From positions 3,220,001 to 3,284,000 of the forward strand of contig NZ_CP129118.1 of NCBI RefSeq assembly GCF_033304615.1: a stretch of DNA of 64,000 nt, written 5' to 3'. Shown here piece by piece: positions 17,335 through 25,090 of this stretch. Both the position numbers and the translations under genes were made by a program. This stretch comes from Sporosarcina oncorhynchi (lineage in GTDB: Bacteria; Bacillota; Bacilli; Bacillales_A; Planococcaceae). Positions within the stretch are counted from its first letter, which is position 1; every line of letters starts with the position of its first letter. Below the pieces are notes generated by a model. It was given only the letters and a program-made list of their open reading frames with translations, had not been told where the DNA came from and ran no database searches.

Positions 17335-18402
17335 TCACCCTCCAATCGCTTTCAATGGATCTATACGTACAATCGTCAACACAGAGAACACTGCACCGAT
17401 AATGGCAACAGCGATCAGCACCGCTCCGTAAATCAGCATCGTCGGGATGTCAAACGATACCGGTACAGCTGCAGGTAGGAATGCGCCTGTCACAAGCGTT
17501 AATGCCAATCCGATTAGGACGCCGATCGCTGCTAGTACAAACGTCTGGGCGATGACCGATTTCGATAAGTAAAGATTTGAGATTCCTTGTGCTTTCATGA
17601 CGCCAAACATACTAATTTTTTGCACGGTCAAGACGTACAGGAAAATCGCAACGATGATGGCAGAAATCGCAAATAAGAAGTAAATCATAAATGTCAGTGT
17701 CAGGTTCTGCTCAGTATACCCTGGCAAGTTCTCGATGAACGTTTCAATCTCGATCACTTCGAGTTTATCGTCGGTAATGATACCTTCCAGTTTGTCGCCT
17801 TTAATAACAATCGCATTGATGCGCTCGGCATTAGCTTCTGCCCCTTCGCCGTACTTCACACGTTGAAGTGTGTCAAGATCTGCGTAAAGAACTGGTGAAG
17901 CATTGAATCTTCCTTTATCGGTAAATCCTACGATCTTCAGCTTCTCCTCGGACGAGGACAATTGAAGCTCATCTCCGACCTTAAATCCGGATTCTTTCAA
18001 CGAACTATCCGCAATGACTTCATTGTCACTCGCGAACGCTTCGCCTTCTGTCACTTCCGGCATGATGAATTCGTCTTGTCGGATACCAAAAATAGAGACG
18101 TTTTCTTTTTCTTCACCGTTACCCGCGATTGCACTCAACTGACCGAGTATCGCGGTTTCCTCTGCTTGCACATCATCCAGCTGGTCAATGAACATCGAAG
18201 ACTGGTATAAGCTCTTATCCGATTCTTCGGTAAGCACAATGCCGGATGCTTTCCACTTATCGACCGATTCCCGGTTCAAATCTTTTAATCCCGTCGCAAG
18301 GCCTGACAGGAAGAAGACGAGGTACGCTACGAGCATCAAAACGCCCGTTATGAGGACGAAACGCAATTTGTTCTTTTTAATCTCATTCCACGCTAAAAAC
18401 AT
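17335..18402 (-). CDS. ABC transporter permease, FtsX/HrtB-like
   Basis: 355-aa permease with one N-terminal helix (FVLITGVLMLVAYLVFFL), an extracellular domain of about 200 residues, and three C-terminal helices (FMIYFLFAISAIIVAIFLYV onward). This is the FtsX/MacB-type topology. The opening MFLAWNEIKKNKLRF and length match HrtB-like heme efflux permeases. It starts 18 bases after the hemAT stop with GGGAG as ribosome binding site and is translationally adjacent to its ATPase. Heme as substrate is inferred from family and neighbourhood only; antimicrobial peptides or other amphiphiles are alternatives. Confidence 0.85.
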   Translation of the reverse strand: MFLAWNEIKKNKLRFVLITGVLMLVAYLVFFLSGLATGLKDLNRESVDKWKASGIVLTEESDKSLYQSSMFIDQLDDVQAEETAILGQLSAIAGNGEEKENVSIFGIRQDEFIMPEVTEGEAFASDNEVIADSSLKESGFKVGDELQLSSSEEKLKIVGFTDKGRFNASPVLYADLDTLQRVKYGEGAEANAERINAIVIKGDKLEGIITDDKLEVIEIETFIENLPGYTEQNLTLTFMIYFLFAISAIIVAIFLYVLTVQKISMFGVMKAQGISNLYLSKSVIAQTFVLAAIGVLIGLALTLVTGAFLPAAVPVSFDIPTMLIYGAVLIAVAIIGAVFSVLTIVRIDPLKAIGG

Positions 18403-18420
18403 CTAGTCAACTCCCAGATT

Positions 18421-19722
18421 TCATAATTGTATTGCGGTCTGATGAAGATTATCTGCAGTCACTGCTACTTTTTTCGTATCTTCACCGATTTCCCTAATGA
18501 CTTCTACAAGACTTTCCACTTCGTCTTCAATTAAATGAATATGTCGATCATTTTCTTCGACGGCTTTCAGGATTTTCTGGAACTTCTGTTGGGATTCCTT
18601 GGAACCAAGCATGCCGAGTGAAACACTTTTGCGCACTTCGCCAATTGTGCCCACAGCCTGGTCGGTCAAACCGGTCGATGTACGAACAAGACCTGTAATC
18701 TGCTCAACGGATACCTTAGACTGTTCTGCCAAGTTCCGTACTTCCTGCGCGACAACCGCAAAGCCCAGACCCGCTTCACCCGCGCGTGCTGCCTCGATTG
18801 AAGCATTGAGCGCCAATAGGTTCGTCTGTTCAGCAATTTGCTTCACCATGACGATGATCTCAATGATTTCATTTGATGAAACTTTCAAGCTACCGACTAG
18901 GCCTTCCATCTTTTCAGTGCTACCGTCAATGAAGGCCATTTGTTTTTCAAGTTCCTGCACTTTTTCATTGCCCAGTACTGCGAATGACTGGATATCACTG
19001 ACGCTCACCACATTGGAGTGGATACTTGAACTTATACTTAATGCATTCTCATTCACTTGTTCGATAGATGTACTCGTTTCTTCTGTCAATGAAGCTAAGT
19101 CTTCGCTGATTGCGGAAATCTTGCCCTTCAATTCAAATTTTACTTTATCATATTGTTTTACACGCAACTCTTCATGTTTCTTCTCGTACTCTTCCAATAC
19201 GATTTGCATTTCGAAGTTGATGAGTTTGGACAGGACAGCTGCTGCACGTTCTTTCTCTTCCCATTCCCTCATGCCCTCGGTTATCAAACGGAGAAGAGCG
19301 GATTGAATTTGCAAAAATGTACCCATATACCATTTCGGTTCGACACCCATACTAAAATGGATACTTGCTATTTTCACTTTTTTACTAATTGTCTTCGAGT
19401 CAATTCTTCCATCAAACATTTCCACAATATAATCGGCTAATACTTTTTTTAAATAGTCGACATTCGTCCGACTCTCAATGATGGTTTGTAATGAAGGAAC
19501 GGCGAGCACATTGTTATAAAAGACGGTCACAACCTCATCGATTCTGTTTTTAATAGTCGTTTGATATGTATGAAGCAATGCTACATCTCCGACGGTAAAA
19601 TCAATCAGCTTCATCTGTTTTTCAAGCTCAGGATAGTTTTGCAAATCGACTACTGCTTGCATGACTGCTGATTGGGTACTAGTTTGCGTGGCAGGTGTAC
19701 GTTTGCCCCATTTGAAGTTCAT
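18421..19722 (-). CDS. hemAT: HemAT-type globin-coupled aerotaxis transducer
   Basis: 433-aa soluble chemoreceptor. Residues about 30-180 are a sensor globin with the proximal heme ligand H122 in [18 protein letters not shown]. Residues about 200-433 are a methyl-accepting signalling domain with the conserved hairpin [19 protein letters not shown]. HemAT binds oxygen at heme and signals to CheA/CheW. Unlike B. subtilis hemAT, it heads a likely operon with an ABC pair and photolyase, only 18 bases from the next gene. The start is ATG 19722 with TAGGGGGAA upstream. Confidence 0.93.
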   Translation of the reverse strand: MNFKWGKRTPATQTSTQSAVMQAVVDLQNYPELEKQMKLIDFTVGDVALLHTYQTTIKNRIDEVVTVFYNNVLAVPSLQTIIESRTNVDYLKKVLADYIVEMFDGRIDSKTISKKVKIASIHFSMGVEPKWYMGTFLQIQSALLRLITEGMREWEEKERAAAVLSKLINFEMQIVLEEYEKKHEELRVKQYDKVKFELKGKISAISEDLASLTEETSTSIEQVNENALSISSSIHSNVVSVSDIQSFAVLGNEKVQELEKQMAFIDGSTEKMEGLVGSLKVSSNEIIEIIVMVKQIAEQTNLLALNASIEAARAGEAGLGFAVVAQEVRNLAEQSKVSVEQITGLVRTSTGLTDQAVGTIGEVRKSVSLGMLGSKESQQKFQKILKAVEENDRHIHLIEDEVESLVEVIREIGEDTKKVAVTADNLHQTAIQL

Positions 19723-19757
19723 ACTTTATTCCCCCTATTATAGAACTATATATCCCC

Positions 19758-19786
19758 ATTATGAAGAGGTGTACACCCTTTGTCAA
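19758..19786 (-). promoter_or_regulatory. Promoter of the hemAT-ABC-phrB operon with palindrome in the spacer
   Basis: On the minus strand TTGACA (19786-19781) and CATAAT (19763-19758) have 17-base spacing. The spacer holds the perfect palindrome GGTGTACACC (19768-19777). The location between -35 and -10 and the TGTACA centre resemble a regulator site of the MerR/LitR kind; this assignment is inference. Confidence 0.65.
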
Positions 19787-19831
19787 ATGATTGTATAGTC
19801 TTTTATCAAAATCTATATACAACTATGTCAT

Positions 19832-20272
19832 TCATTTCTTCAATGACCTGTGAAGCATCAGTCCAAGTACTAGTCCGTAGACAATATGCGCAATGACCCA
19901 GTGTACCAATGCCGTAAAGTCCGCGATGGCTGGTGTCTTATCAGATAGTGCTGTTAAAGGATAATAAGCAAGCGCAATGATAACATTGACAACGATAGTG
20001 ATGGTTAATACTTTCGTACGAGATGTAAGTTTCAAACGATACATAACGTAAAAGAGCAGAATGCTAAGTATCACAGACACCATCAAGTGGAAAAGAACTT
20101 CGACAGGCTCCGCAAACTGGACAGCGTTAACAATCGGTAAATAATCAATATTCAATAGTAATGTATATACTTTTTCCCCTGTGAGGGCTTCGACGATTTT
20201 CAAATGGATTGCCAGGATAAGCCCAGCATACAATCCCCATAATCCTGTACTATATAATCTTTTCTCAATCAT
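19832..20272 (-). CDS. Four-helix membrane protein, unknown function
   Basis: 146-aa protein with four predicted membrane helices (starting near LWGLYAGLILAIHL, FHLMVSVILSILLFYVMY, TITIVVNVIIALAYYPL, WVIAHIVYGLVLGLML). ATG 20272 is chosen, with GGAAGGAGAG seven bases upstream, over an ATG 18 bases further out. It is divergent from the MerR/B12-binding regulator, with an inverted repeat between the two genes, so it is a candidate target of that regulator. The family was not recognised. Confidence 0.65.
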   Translation of the reverse strand: MIEKRLYSTGLWGLYAGLILAIHLKIVEALTGEKVYTLLLNIDYLPIVNAVQFAEPVEVLFHLMVSVILSILLFYVMYRLKLTSRTKVLTITIVVNVIIALAYYPLTALSDKTPAIADFTALVHWVIAHIVYGLVLGLMLHRSLKK

Positions 20273-20344
20273 TTCATTCTCTCCTTCCAATCGGTATGTA
20301 GATGAAGCAAGTATAAGGTGAAACGTAGCTGTCCGCTAGTATGT

Positions 20345-20396
20345 TGTACAATGTTTTTTTGTTAACATTGTACATATATGAAAAATTAGATATACT
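20345..20396 (+). promoter_or_regulatory. Inverted-repeat operator and promoter of the LitR/CarH-like gene
   Basis: A perfect 11-bp inverted repeat, TGTACAATGTT (20345-20355) and AACATTGTACA (20364-20374), has an 8-base spacer. A candidate -35 TTGTAC lies on the right arm (20368-20373), and -10 TATACT is at 20391-20396 with 17-base spacing. A regulator bound here would cover the promoter. TGTACA-type palindromes are known operators of LitR/CarA/CarH proteins, so autoregulation is likely. Confidence 0.7.
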
Positions 20397-20431
20397 TTAC
20401 AAACAGAGCATTAGCACGAGGAGGAATCGGT

Positions 20432-21349
20432 TTGACATCATCCAACACAAATGGACGATATTATATACAACAAGTGTCAGATATGACCGGTCTTTCTAAA
20501 CAGGTCATACGCAAATGGGAGGAACGTTATTCCCTTGTCCAGCCTGATCGATTGGATAATGGTTACCGAATATACAGCAAAAAGGATATCAATTTGCTAC
20601 TTCATGTCAAAATGCTGTCCGAGCAAGGTATGCCGATCCGTCAAGCCGTCAAGATGGTTGATGAGACCGAGGTAATCAATCAGCCCTTACAAAACGAAGT
20701 GCCTGTACGCCAGAAGCATCTGAATGAATTTGTTCTGCAATTACTTGAAAAAGGTAGTCGCTGCGATGAAAAAGAACTGATGATCACGCTTCAGCAGGCA
20801 AATCATGAATTGGGCTTAGCAAGCTTTCTGAAAGACATCGTTATCCCTTTCCTACAAGAAGTGGGAAACCGTTGGGAAAAAAATCAATGGGATGAGTATC
20901 AGGAGTCTGTCTCCAGCCTGATTGTACGAGACTTCCTCGTTCAAATCCGTCGGAATTACCAATACCGGGCAGATGCTCCTCTTATTATGGCGGCTTGCTT
21001 GCCTAATGAATTGCATGAAGTGCCATTGCATATTTTGTTGCTGCAATTCATGCTCAAAGGGTGGAGAACGTTTCTGATTGGCGCCTACCCTGCACCAGGT
21101 TCAATCGAAGCACTCATTCAGAAAATGAATCCCCAAGTCGTCGTTCTTTCTGCAACGACAACATTACCATTTGAAAAAGACCCACTCTTACTGACTACCC
21201 TGGATGCTTTCGCTAGTATTCATCCAGATATTACGTTTTACCTAGGTGGTAAAGGTGCAATGGAATACGCTTCTACCAAAACATTGAACAACATTCATTT
21301 GACAGATGACATACACGATATAATAAACGGCTCTACTGCTAACATATAG
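20432..21349 (+). CDS. MerR-type regulator with B12-binding domain (LitR/CarH-like)
   Basis: 305-aa protein. Residues 9-76 are a MerR winged helix (IQQVSDMTGLSKQVIRKWEERY); about 90-180 form the helical B12 cap domain; about 183-300 form the Rossmann B12-binding domain. The cobalamin lower-ligand motif E193-L-H195-EVP is present as in CarH. In the cap, W148 and E158 of the Wx9EH signature are kept, but the following His is Ser159. LitR/CarH proteins bind adenosylcobalamin in the dark and release DNA on illumination, controlling carotenoid and photolyase genes. The start is TTG 20432 behind GAGGAGG. The gene ends at a strong terminator. Photolyase and a crt operon are in the same window. Confidence 0.88.
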   Translation: MTSSNTNGRYYIQQVSDMTGLSKQVIRKWEERYSLVQPDRLDNGYRIYSKKDINLLLHVKMLSEQGMPIRQAVKMVDETEVINQPLQNEVPVRQKHLNEFVLQLLEKGSRCDEKELMITLQQANHELGLASFLKDIVIPFLQEVGNRWEKNQWDEYQESVSSLIVRDFLVQIRRNYQYRADAPLIMAACLPNELHEVPLHILLLQFMLKGWRTFLIGAYPAPGSIEALIQKMNPQVVVLSATTTLPFEKDPLLLTTLDAFASIHPDITFYLGGKGAMEYASTKTLNNIHLTDDIHDIINGSTANI

Positions 21350-21357
21350 AAATGAAC

Positions 21358-21394
21358 AATAAGACTGTCCTCGATAATCAAGGACAGTCTTATT
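21358..21394. terminator. Bidirectional terminator
   Basis: Fourteen-base-pair stem AATAAGACTGTCCT / AGGACAGTCTTATT with a nine-base loop, between the regulator (plus) and the 59-aa gene (minus). Confidence 0.85.
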
Positions 21395-21411
21395 GTTTTG
21401 AGCTATCTACA

Positions 21412-21591
21412 TCATTGATAAGTCTGTGGCAGATCATGTTCCGTAAAACCGGTCGATTCCCTCCACTTTAGCATATGCTTTTCTGCAGGATAATGGACTG
21501 GTGCCCCTTCATCAATCATATTAAGAGAGGCCATGAAATCCCTATCCTGTCTACGCTTCATTTCGACCGGATCAATGAATGGACGTTCCAT
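21412..21591 (-). CDS. Small conserved-looking protein of 59 aa, unknown function
   Basis: An uninterrupted 59-codon frame, too short for usual cut-offs. It starts at ATG 21591 with GGAGGGTG seven bases upstream and ends in TGA next to a terminator. The product is hydrophilic, begins MERPFIDPVEMKRRQD, ends HDLPQTYQ and has no membrane segment or recognised motif. The strong ribosome binding site, amino-acid-like composition and tight fit against the terminator support a real gene. Confidence 0.6.
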   Translation of the reverse strand: MERPFIDPVEMKRRQDRDFMASLNMIDEGAPVHYPAEKHMLKWRESTGFTEHDLPQTYQ

Positions 21592-21808
21592 TCAAATCAC
21601 CCTCCTTCTATTAATGCACTTGGCAAATGAGACGAAATTAGTGTTGCGAGGTCTTCCTGCAAAGCAAATTAAATTTTCATGAAAAGGTATTCCACACTTC
21701 TCTATAACTATACTAAATTTTCAGATATAAATAAAGAAATAGGTCTGTAGTTTCGTTTCATCTGAAAAGGTTATACTAAGTGTAAAGCCATTATTAGGAG
21801 GCCTATAC

Positions 21809-22201
21809 ATGAAACGTATCATCTTATTTGACGGAGAATGCAACTTTTGCAACTCCAGTGTACAATTCATCATTAAACGCGATCCCGCCGCCCATTTTCT
21901 TTTCACTTCCTTGCAAAGTGAGGCTGGTGAGAAATACGTGAAACAATACCATATTCCAGATGATGTCGATAGTATTGTTTTGATTGAAAAAGGCAAAGCC
22001 TATACAAAGTCTTCCGCCGCACTGCATATCGCAAAGAAACTGGACGGCCTGTGGCATCTCCTCTTTCTATTCATACTCGTGCCAAAGAAAATCCGTGACG
22101 GCGCCTATGATTATTTTGCGCGCAACCGTTATCGTTGGTTTGGAAAGACTGAAGGAGCGTGTATGTTACCTAGCCCTGAAGAACGGAAAAGGTTCATATG
22201 A
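21809..22201 (+). CDS. DCC family thiol-disulfide oxidoreductase-like protein (DUF393)
   Basis: 130-aa protein with the family signature DGECNFCNSSVQFI near the N-terminus, SLQSEAG, and RYRWFGKTEGACMLP near the C-terminus. DUF393 proteins have a thioredoxin-like fold with a CxxC pair, though the biochemical role is not established. It starts at ATG with AGGAGG upstream and appears monocistronic. DUF393 genes are sometimes found with light-responsive LitR clusters, and this one lies 460 bases from a LitR-like gene; functional linkage is conjecture. Confidence 0.85.
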   Translation: MKRIILFDGECNFCNSSVQFIIKRDPAAHFLFTSLQSEAGEKYVKQYHIPDDVDSIVLIEKGKAYTKSSAALHIAKKLDGLWHLLFLFILVPKKIRDGAYDYFARNRYRWFGKTEGACMLPSPEERKRFI

Positions 22202-22320
22202 GTAGTGTGTCCGCTTCATAGTCTGGGACTTCTATTATGTGGACCAGGCATGTTTTAATCTACTTCATATGCATTCGCTTTAGATATGCATATTCATCTT
22301 TTATTCAATGAAGTGATAAA

Positions 22321-22359
22321 AAAGGTTCCGTAACCCGCATATAGCGGTTCGGAACCTTT
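22321..22359 (-). terminator. Terminator downstream of the DUF779 gene
   Basis: Stem AAAGGTTCCG / CGGAACCTTT with an inner AACCCGC / GCGGTT extension. On the minus strand it is followed by a T run, immediately after the DUF779 stop. Confidence 0.8.
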
Positions 22360-22361
22360 TG

Positions 22362-22730
22362 TTATGCCTCAAATACTTGTTTGATCTTTTCATTCTCTTC
22401 GGTTGTAAAAGCACGGGATCTTGTTAGGAAGCGTTTTCCTTCTACACCTTCCAAGGAAAACATCCCTCCTCTTCCATCCACAACGTCAATGATCAGTTGT
22501 GTATGTTTCCAATAGTCATATTGGTTTTTATGCATGTAAAATGGAACGTCACCGATTCGGCCAAGCAAGACGTCCTGATCCCCGATAATCAGGTCGCCAT
22601 CGGGATAACACATTGGCGAGGAACCATCGCAGCAGCCACCCGATTGGTGAAACATTAAAGGACCGTGCTTCACTTTCAACTGTTCAATTAACTCAAGTGC
22701 TGCATCTGTAGCAAGAACACACTCTAGCAT
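22362..22730 (-). CDS. DUF779 domain-containing protein
   Basis: 122-aa protein with the cysteine-rich DUF779 motif GGCCDGSSPMCYPDGD and a downstream MHKNQYDYWKHTQLIIDVVDG stretch. DUF779 genes typically accompany acetaldehyde/aldehyde dehydrogenase genes, as here, and may help enzyme maturation or metal handling; the exact role is unknown. ATG 22730 is chosen, seven bases after AAGGGGGAT. It follows the aldehyde dehydrogenase on the same strand with an internal hairpin between them (22767-22800). Confidence 0.88.
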   Translation of the reverse strand: MLECVLATDAALELIEQLKVKHGPLMFHQSGGCCDGSSPMCYPDGDLIIGDQDVLLGRIGDVPFYMHKNQYDYWKHTQLIIDVVDGRGGMFSLEGVEGKRFLTRSRAFTTEENEKIKQVFEA

Positions 22731-22766
22731 TGACATATCCCCCTTCATTCGTTGTTCACATGAAAA

Positions 22767-22800
22767 CACTCCCGCCACTTTATTGGCAGCGGCGGGAGTG
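22767..22800 (-). terminator. Hairpin between aldehyde dehydrogenase and DUF779 genes
   Basis: Ten-base-pair stem CACTCCCGCC / GGCGGGAGTG, with a short T run on the minus strand. It could act as a partial terminator or mRNA-stabilising structure lowering DUF779 expression relative to the dehydrogenase. Confidence 0.65.
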
Positions 22801-22812
22801 CGTTAGATTTTA

Positions 22813-24357
22813 TTAAAAGAACCCTTGTTTCTCTTCTGCATAACTGACAAGCATGTTTTTTGTCTGTTGATAATGGGAAAGCATCTGCAGATGGTTTTCG
22901 CGTCCAATGCCAGAAGCTTTGTAACCACCGAATGCAGCGTGCGCCGGGTATGCATGGTAGCAATTCGTCCAAACACGGCCAGCTTCGATGCCACGGCCAA
23001 AGCGATAAGCCGTGTTCATGTCGCGCGTCCACACGCCGGAACCAAGGCCGTATAATGTGTCGTTTGCGATTTCAAGTGCCTCTTCTTTTGTTTTAAACGT
23101 CGTCACAGAAACGACTGGACCGAAGATTTCTTCTTGGAAGATTCGCATCTTATTATGCCCTTTGAACACTGTCGGCTGGATATAGTATCCTTCCGCCAAT
23201 TCTCCTTCGAGCTTATTCTGCTCTCCACCAACGAGACATTCGGCACCTTCCTGTTTACCGATATCGAGGTAGGACAGGATTTTCTCCATCTGTTCTGTTG
23301 ATGCTTGCGCCCCCATCATGACTGTCGGGTCAAGCGGGTTGCCGATTTTGATTGCCTTGACGCGCTCTAGTGCACGCTCCATGAATTTGTCGTAAATGGA
23401 TTCCTGGATCAATGCACGGGACGGACATGTGCACACTTCCCCTTGGTTCAGCGCAAACATGACAAATCCTTCGATGGCTTTATCGAGGAATGCATCGTCT
23501 TCTGCCATCACATCCTCAAAGAAAATGTTCGGTGATTTGCCACCAAGTTCTAAAGTTGCTGGGATTAAGTTTTGTGACGCATATTGCATAATGAGACGCC
23601 CTGTTGTCGTTTCCCCTGTGAATGCAATTTTTCCAATACGCGGATTAGATGCAAGCGGCTTCCCTGCTTCTAAACCGAAACCATTCACAACGTTTAATAC
23701 GCCAGCTGGCAATAAATCCTCGATCAACTCCACTAACACTAGGATTGAAGCAGGTGTCTGCTCAGCCGGTTTCAAGATGACACAGTTTCCTGCGGCAAGT
23801 GCCGGAGCAAGCTTCCATACTGCCATCAATAGCGGGAAATTCCACGGAATGATTTGACCGACTACCCCAATCGGCTCATGGAAGTGGTACGCTACCGTAT
23901 CGTTATCAATTTGGCTTACGCCGCCTTCTTGCGCACGGATGGCCGAAGCAAAGTAACGGAAATGGTCGATTGCGAGCGGCAAATCTGCATTCAATGTCTC
24001 ACGAACCGCTTTACCGTTTTCCCACGTTTCGGCAACCGCAAGCATTTCAAGATTTTGCTCCATCCGATCAGCGATTTTCAGAAGAACATTTGCCCGTTCC
24101 GTCACCGACGTCTTGCCCCAAGCATCCTTCGCCGCGTGAGCTGCATCCAATGCAAGTTCGATATCTTCTGCCGTCGAACGTGCAACTTGCGTAAACACTT
24201 TACCTGTCACTGGTGTCGGGTTATCAAAATACTGCCCATTTACAGGCGCAGTCCATTTGCCACCGATGAAATTATCGTAGCGTTCTTTAAAATTCACCTT
24301 CGCCCCTTCAGTGTTCGGAAACGCATAAACGTGACTCTCTACTGCTTGTACCATCAT
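22813..24357 (-). CDS. NAD(P)-dependent aldehyde dehydrogenase (AcoD/AldB-like)
   Basis: 514-aa aldehyde dehydrogenase. Visible motifs are the cofactor-site PWNFPL with downstream K in ILKPAEQTP, the general-base glutamate in [11 protein letters not shown], and the nucleophile cysteine in [13 protein letters not shown]. The extended N-terminus ([16 protein letters not shown]) and pairing with DUF779 place it in the acetaldehyde dehydrogenase II / ExaC group. It oxidises aldehydes to acids. ATG 24357 is chosen from several near starts because GGGAGGAATGG precedes it. A perfect GTGCA-N4-TGCAC palindrome lies about 40 bases upstream. It could conceivably supply the carotenoid-aldehyde oxidation missing from the crt operon, but this is speculation. 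Confidence 0.92.
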   Translation of the reverse strand: MMVQAVESHVYAFPNTEGAKVNFKERYDNFIGGKWTAPVNGQYFDNPTPVTGKVFTQVARSTAEDIELALDAAHAAKDAWGKTSVTERANVLLKIADRMEQNLEMLAVAETWENGKAVRETLNADLPLAIDHFRYFASAIRAQEGGVSQIDNDTVAYHFHEPIGVVGQIIPWNFPLLMAVWKLAPALAAGNCVILKPAEQTPASILVLVELIEDLLPAGVLNVVNGFGLEAGKPLASNPRIGKIAFTGETTTGRLIMQYASQNLIPATLELGGKSPNIFFEDVMAEDDAFLDKAIEGFVMFALNQGEVCTCPSRALIQESIYDKFMERALERVKAIKIGNPLDPTVMMGAQASTEQMEKILSYLDIGKQEGAECLVGGEQNKLEGELAEGYYIQPTVFKGHNKMRIFQEEIFGPVVSVTTFKTKEEALEIANDTLYGLGSGVWTRDMNTAYRFGRGIEAGRVWTNCYHAYPAHAAFGGYKASGIGRENHLQMLSHYQQTKNMLVSYAEEKQGFF

Positions 24358-25090
24358 CCATTCCTCCCTATTCATTATAGATTGCTATTGATAAGTGCAA
24401 AAATGCACACAAAGCCAACATATGAGGAAAACACCAACTACATTCTAAATGTATACGGTTTCATTTAATTTTAATGACATTCACGCTTGGACAACATAAG
24501 ACTGTAAACTTATTCTATCTGACTATACAGACTATTACAAGAGTAGTAGTGGGGAGCAAATTCCGACACATTCCGCGTGAGCTTTTGGTGTGAGATGCCG
24601 ATTCATGTGGTTGACGCAGGTTTTCGAGGTTATGAGCTAGTAAAGAAAGTAGACACTACCCCATGAGCAGTTATGGTCGTAACCATTGAGTCTGCGCTCG
24701 TAAAAGCGGGGGCCGCGCTCGTAACCGTTGAGTCTGCGCCCGTAAAAGTAGGGGCCGCGCCCGTAACCGTTGAGTCTGCGCCCGTAAAAGTAGGGGCCGC
24801 GCCCGTAACCGTTGAGTCTGCGCCCGTAAAAATGGGGGCCGCGCCCGTAACCGTTGAGTCTGCGCCCGTAAAAATGGTTACCACCGACTCGTCATGCTAA
24901 TCAAACGTCAACTTGACCACCGAAAAAGCCTTATCACCGCTTAATTAACTTCTATCACCACTCGCCCACTTACTGGAAAATAAAACATGAATTATTCACC
25001 CTTCTTTCATACCTCCGTAATAATTTGTTCATAATCTCCCCGTACAATGAAATCAATGAGATAAACAAGAAAACGAAAGGGGTTTTATTC
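24358..25090. other. 733-base intergenic region with repeat cluster and small palindrome
   Basis: Between divergent genes. It holds the aldehyde dehydrogenase promoter region with palindrome GTGCA-AAAA-TGCAC (24395-24408) and the second 42-bp repeat cluster (about 24680-24880). From about 24890 to 25060 it holds the presumed upstream region of the HtrA-like gene, where no clear promoter was found. Frames crossing the repeat are open on both strands only because of the repeat. Confidence 0.6.
24680..24880. repeat. 42-bp-period dimeric repeat field, cluster 2
   Basis: Read on the minus strand, units TTTACGGGCGCAGACTCAAC and GGTTACGGGCGCGGCCCC alternate with a 42-base dimer period, about four and a half dimers. 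The core (T/G)TTACGGGCGC matches cluster 1 (14173-14475), while the sequence between cores is different. Orientation of the core is opposite to that in clusters 1 and 3. Confidence 0.88.

Noticed and set aside
22202..22320. Possible small gene between the DCC-family gene and DUF779
   Set aside because: No frame with start, ribosome binding site and adequate length; A/T-rich without structure.
22813..24357. Plus-strand frames opposite the aldehyde dehydrogenase
   Set aside because: Several long antisense frames exist, but they overlap an unambiguous enzyme gene and have no start signals.
24380..24420. Sigma-54 promoter for the aldehyde dehydrogenase
   Set aside because: TTGGC...TGTGC looks similar, but the GG and GC are separated by 8 bases rather than 10.
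24630..24900. Open frames of 75-84 codons across repeat cluster 2
   Set aside because: Same artefact of a stop-free 42-bp repeat; translated products are simple repeats in both directions.
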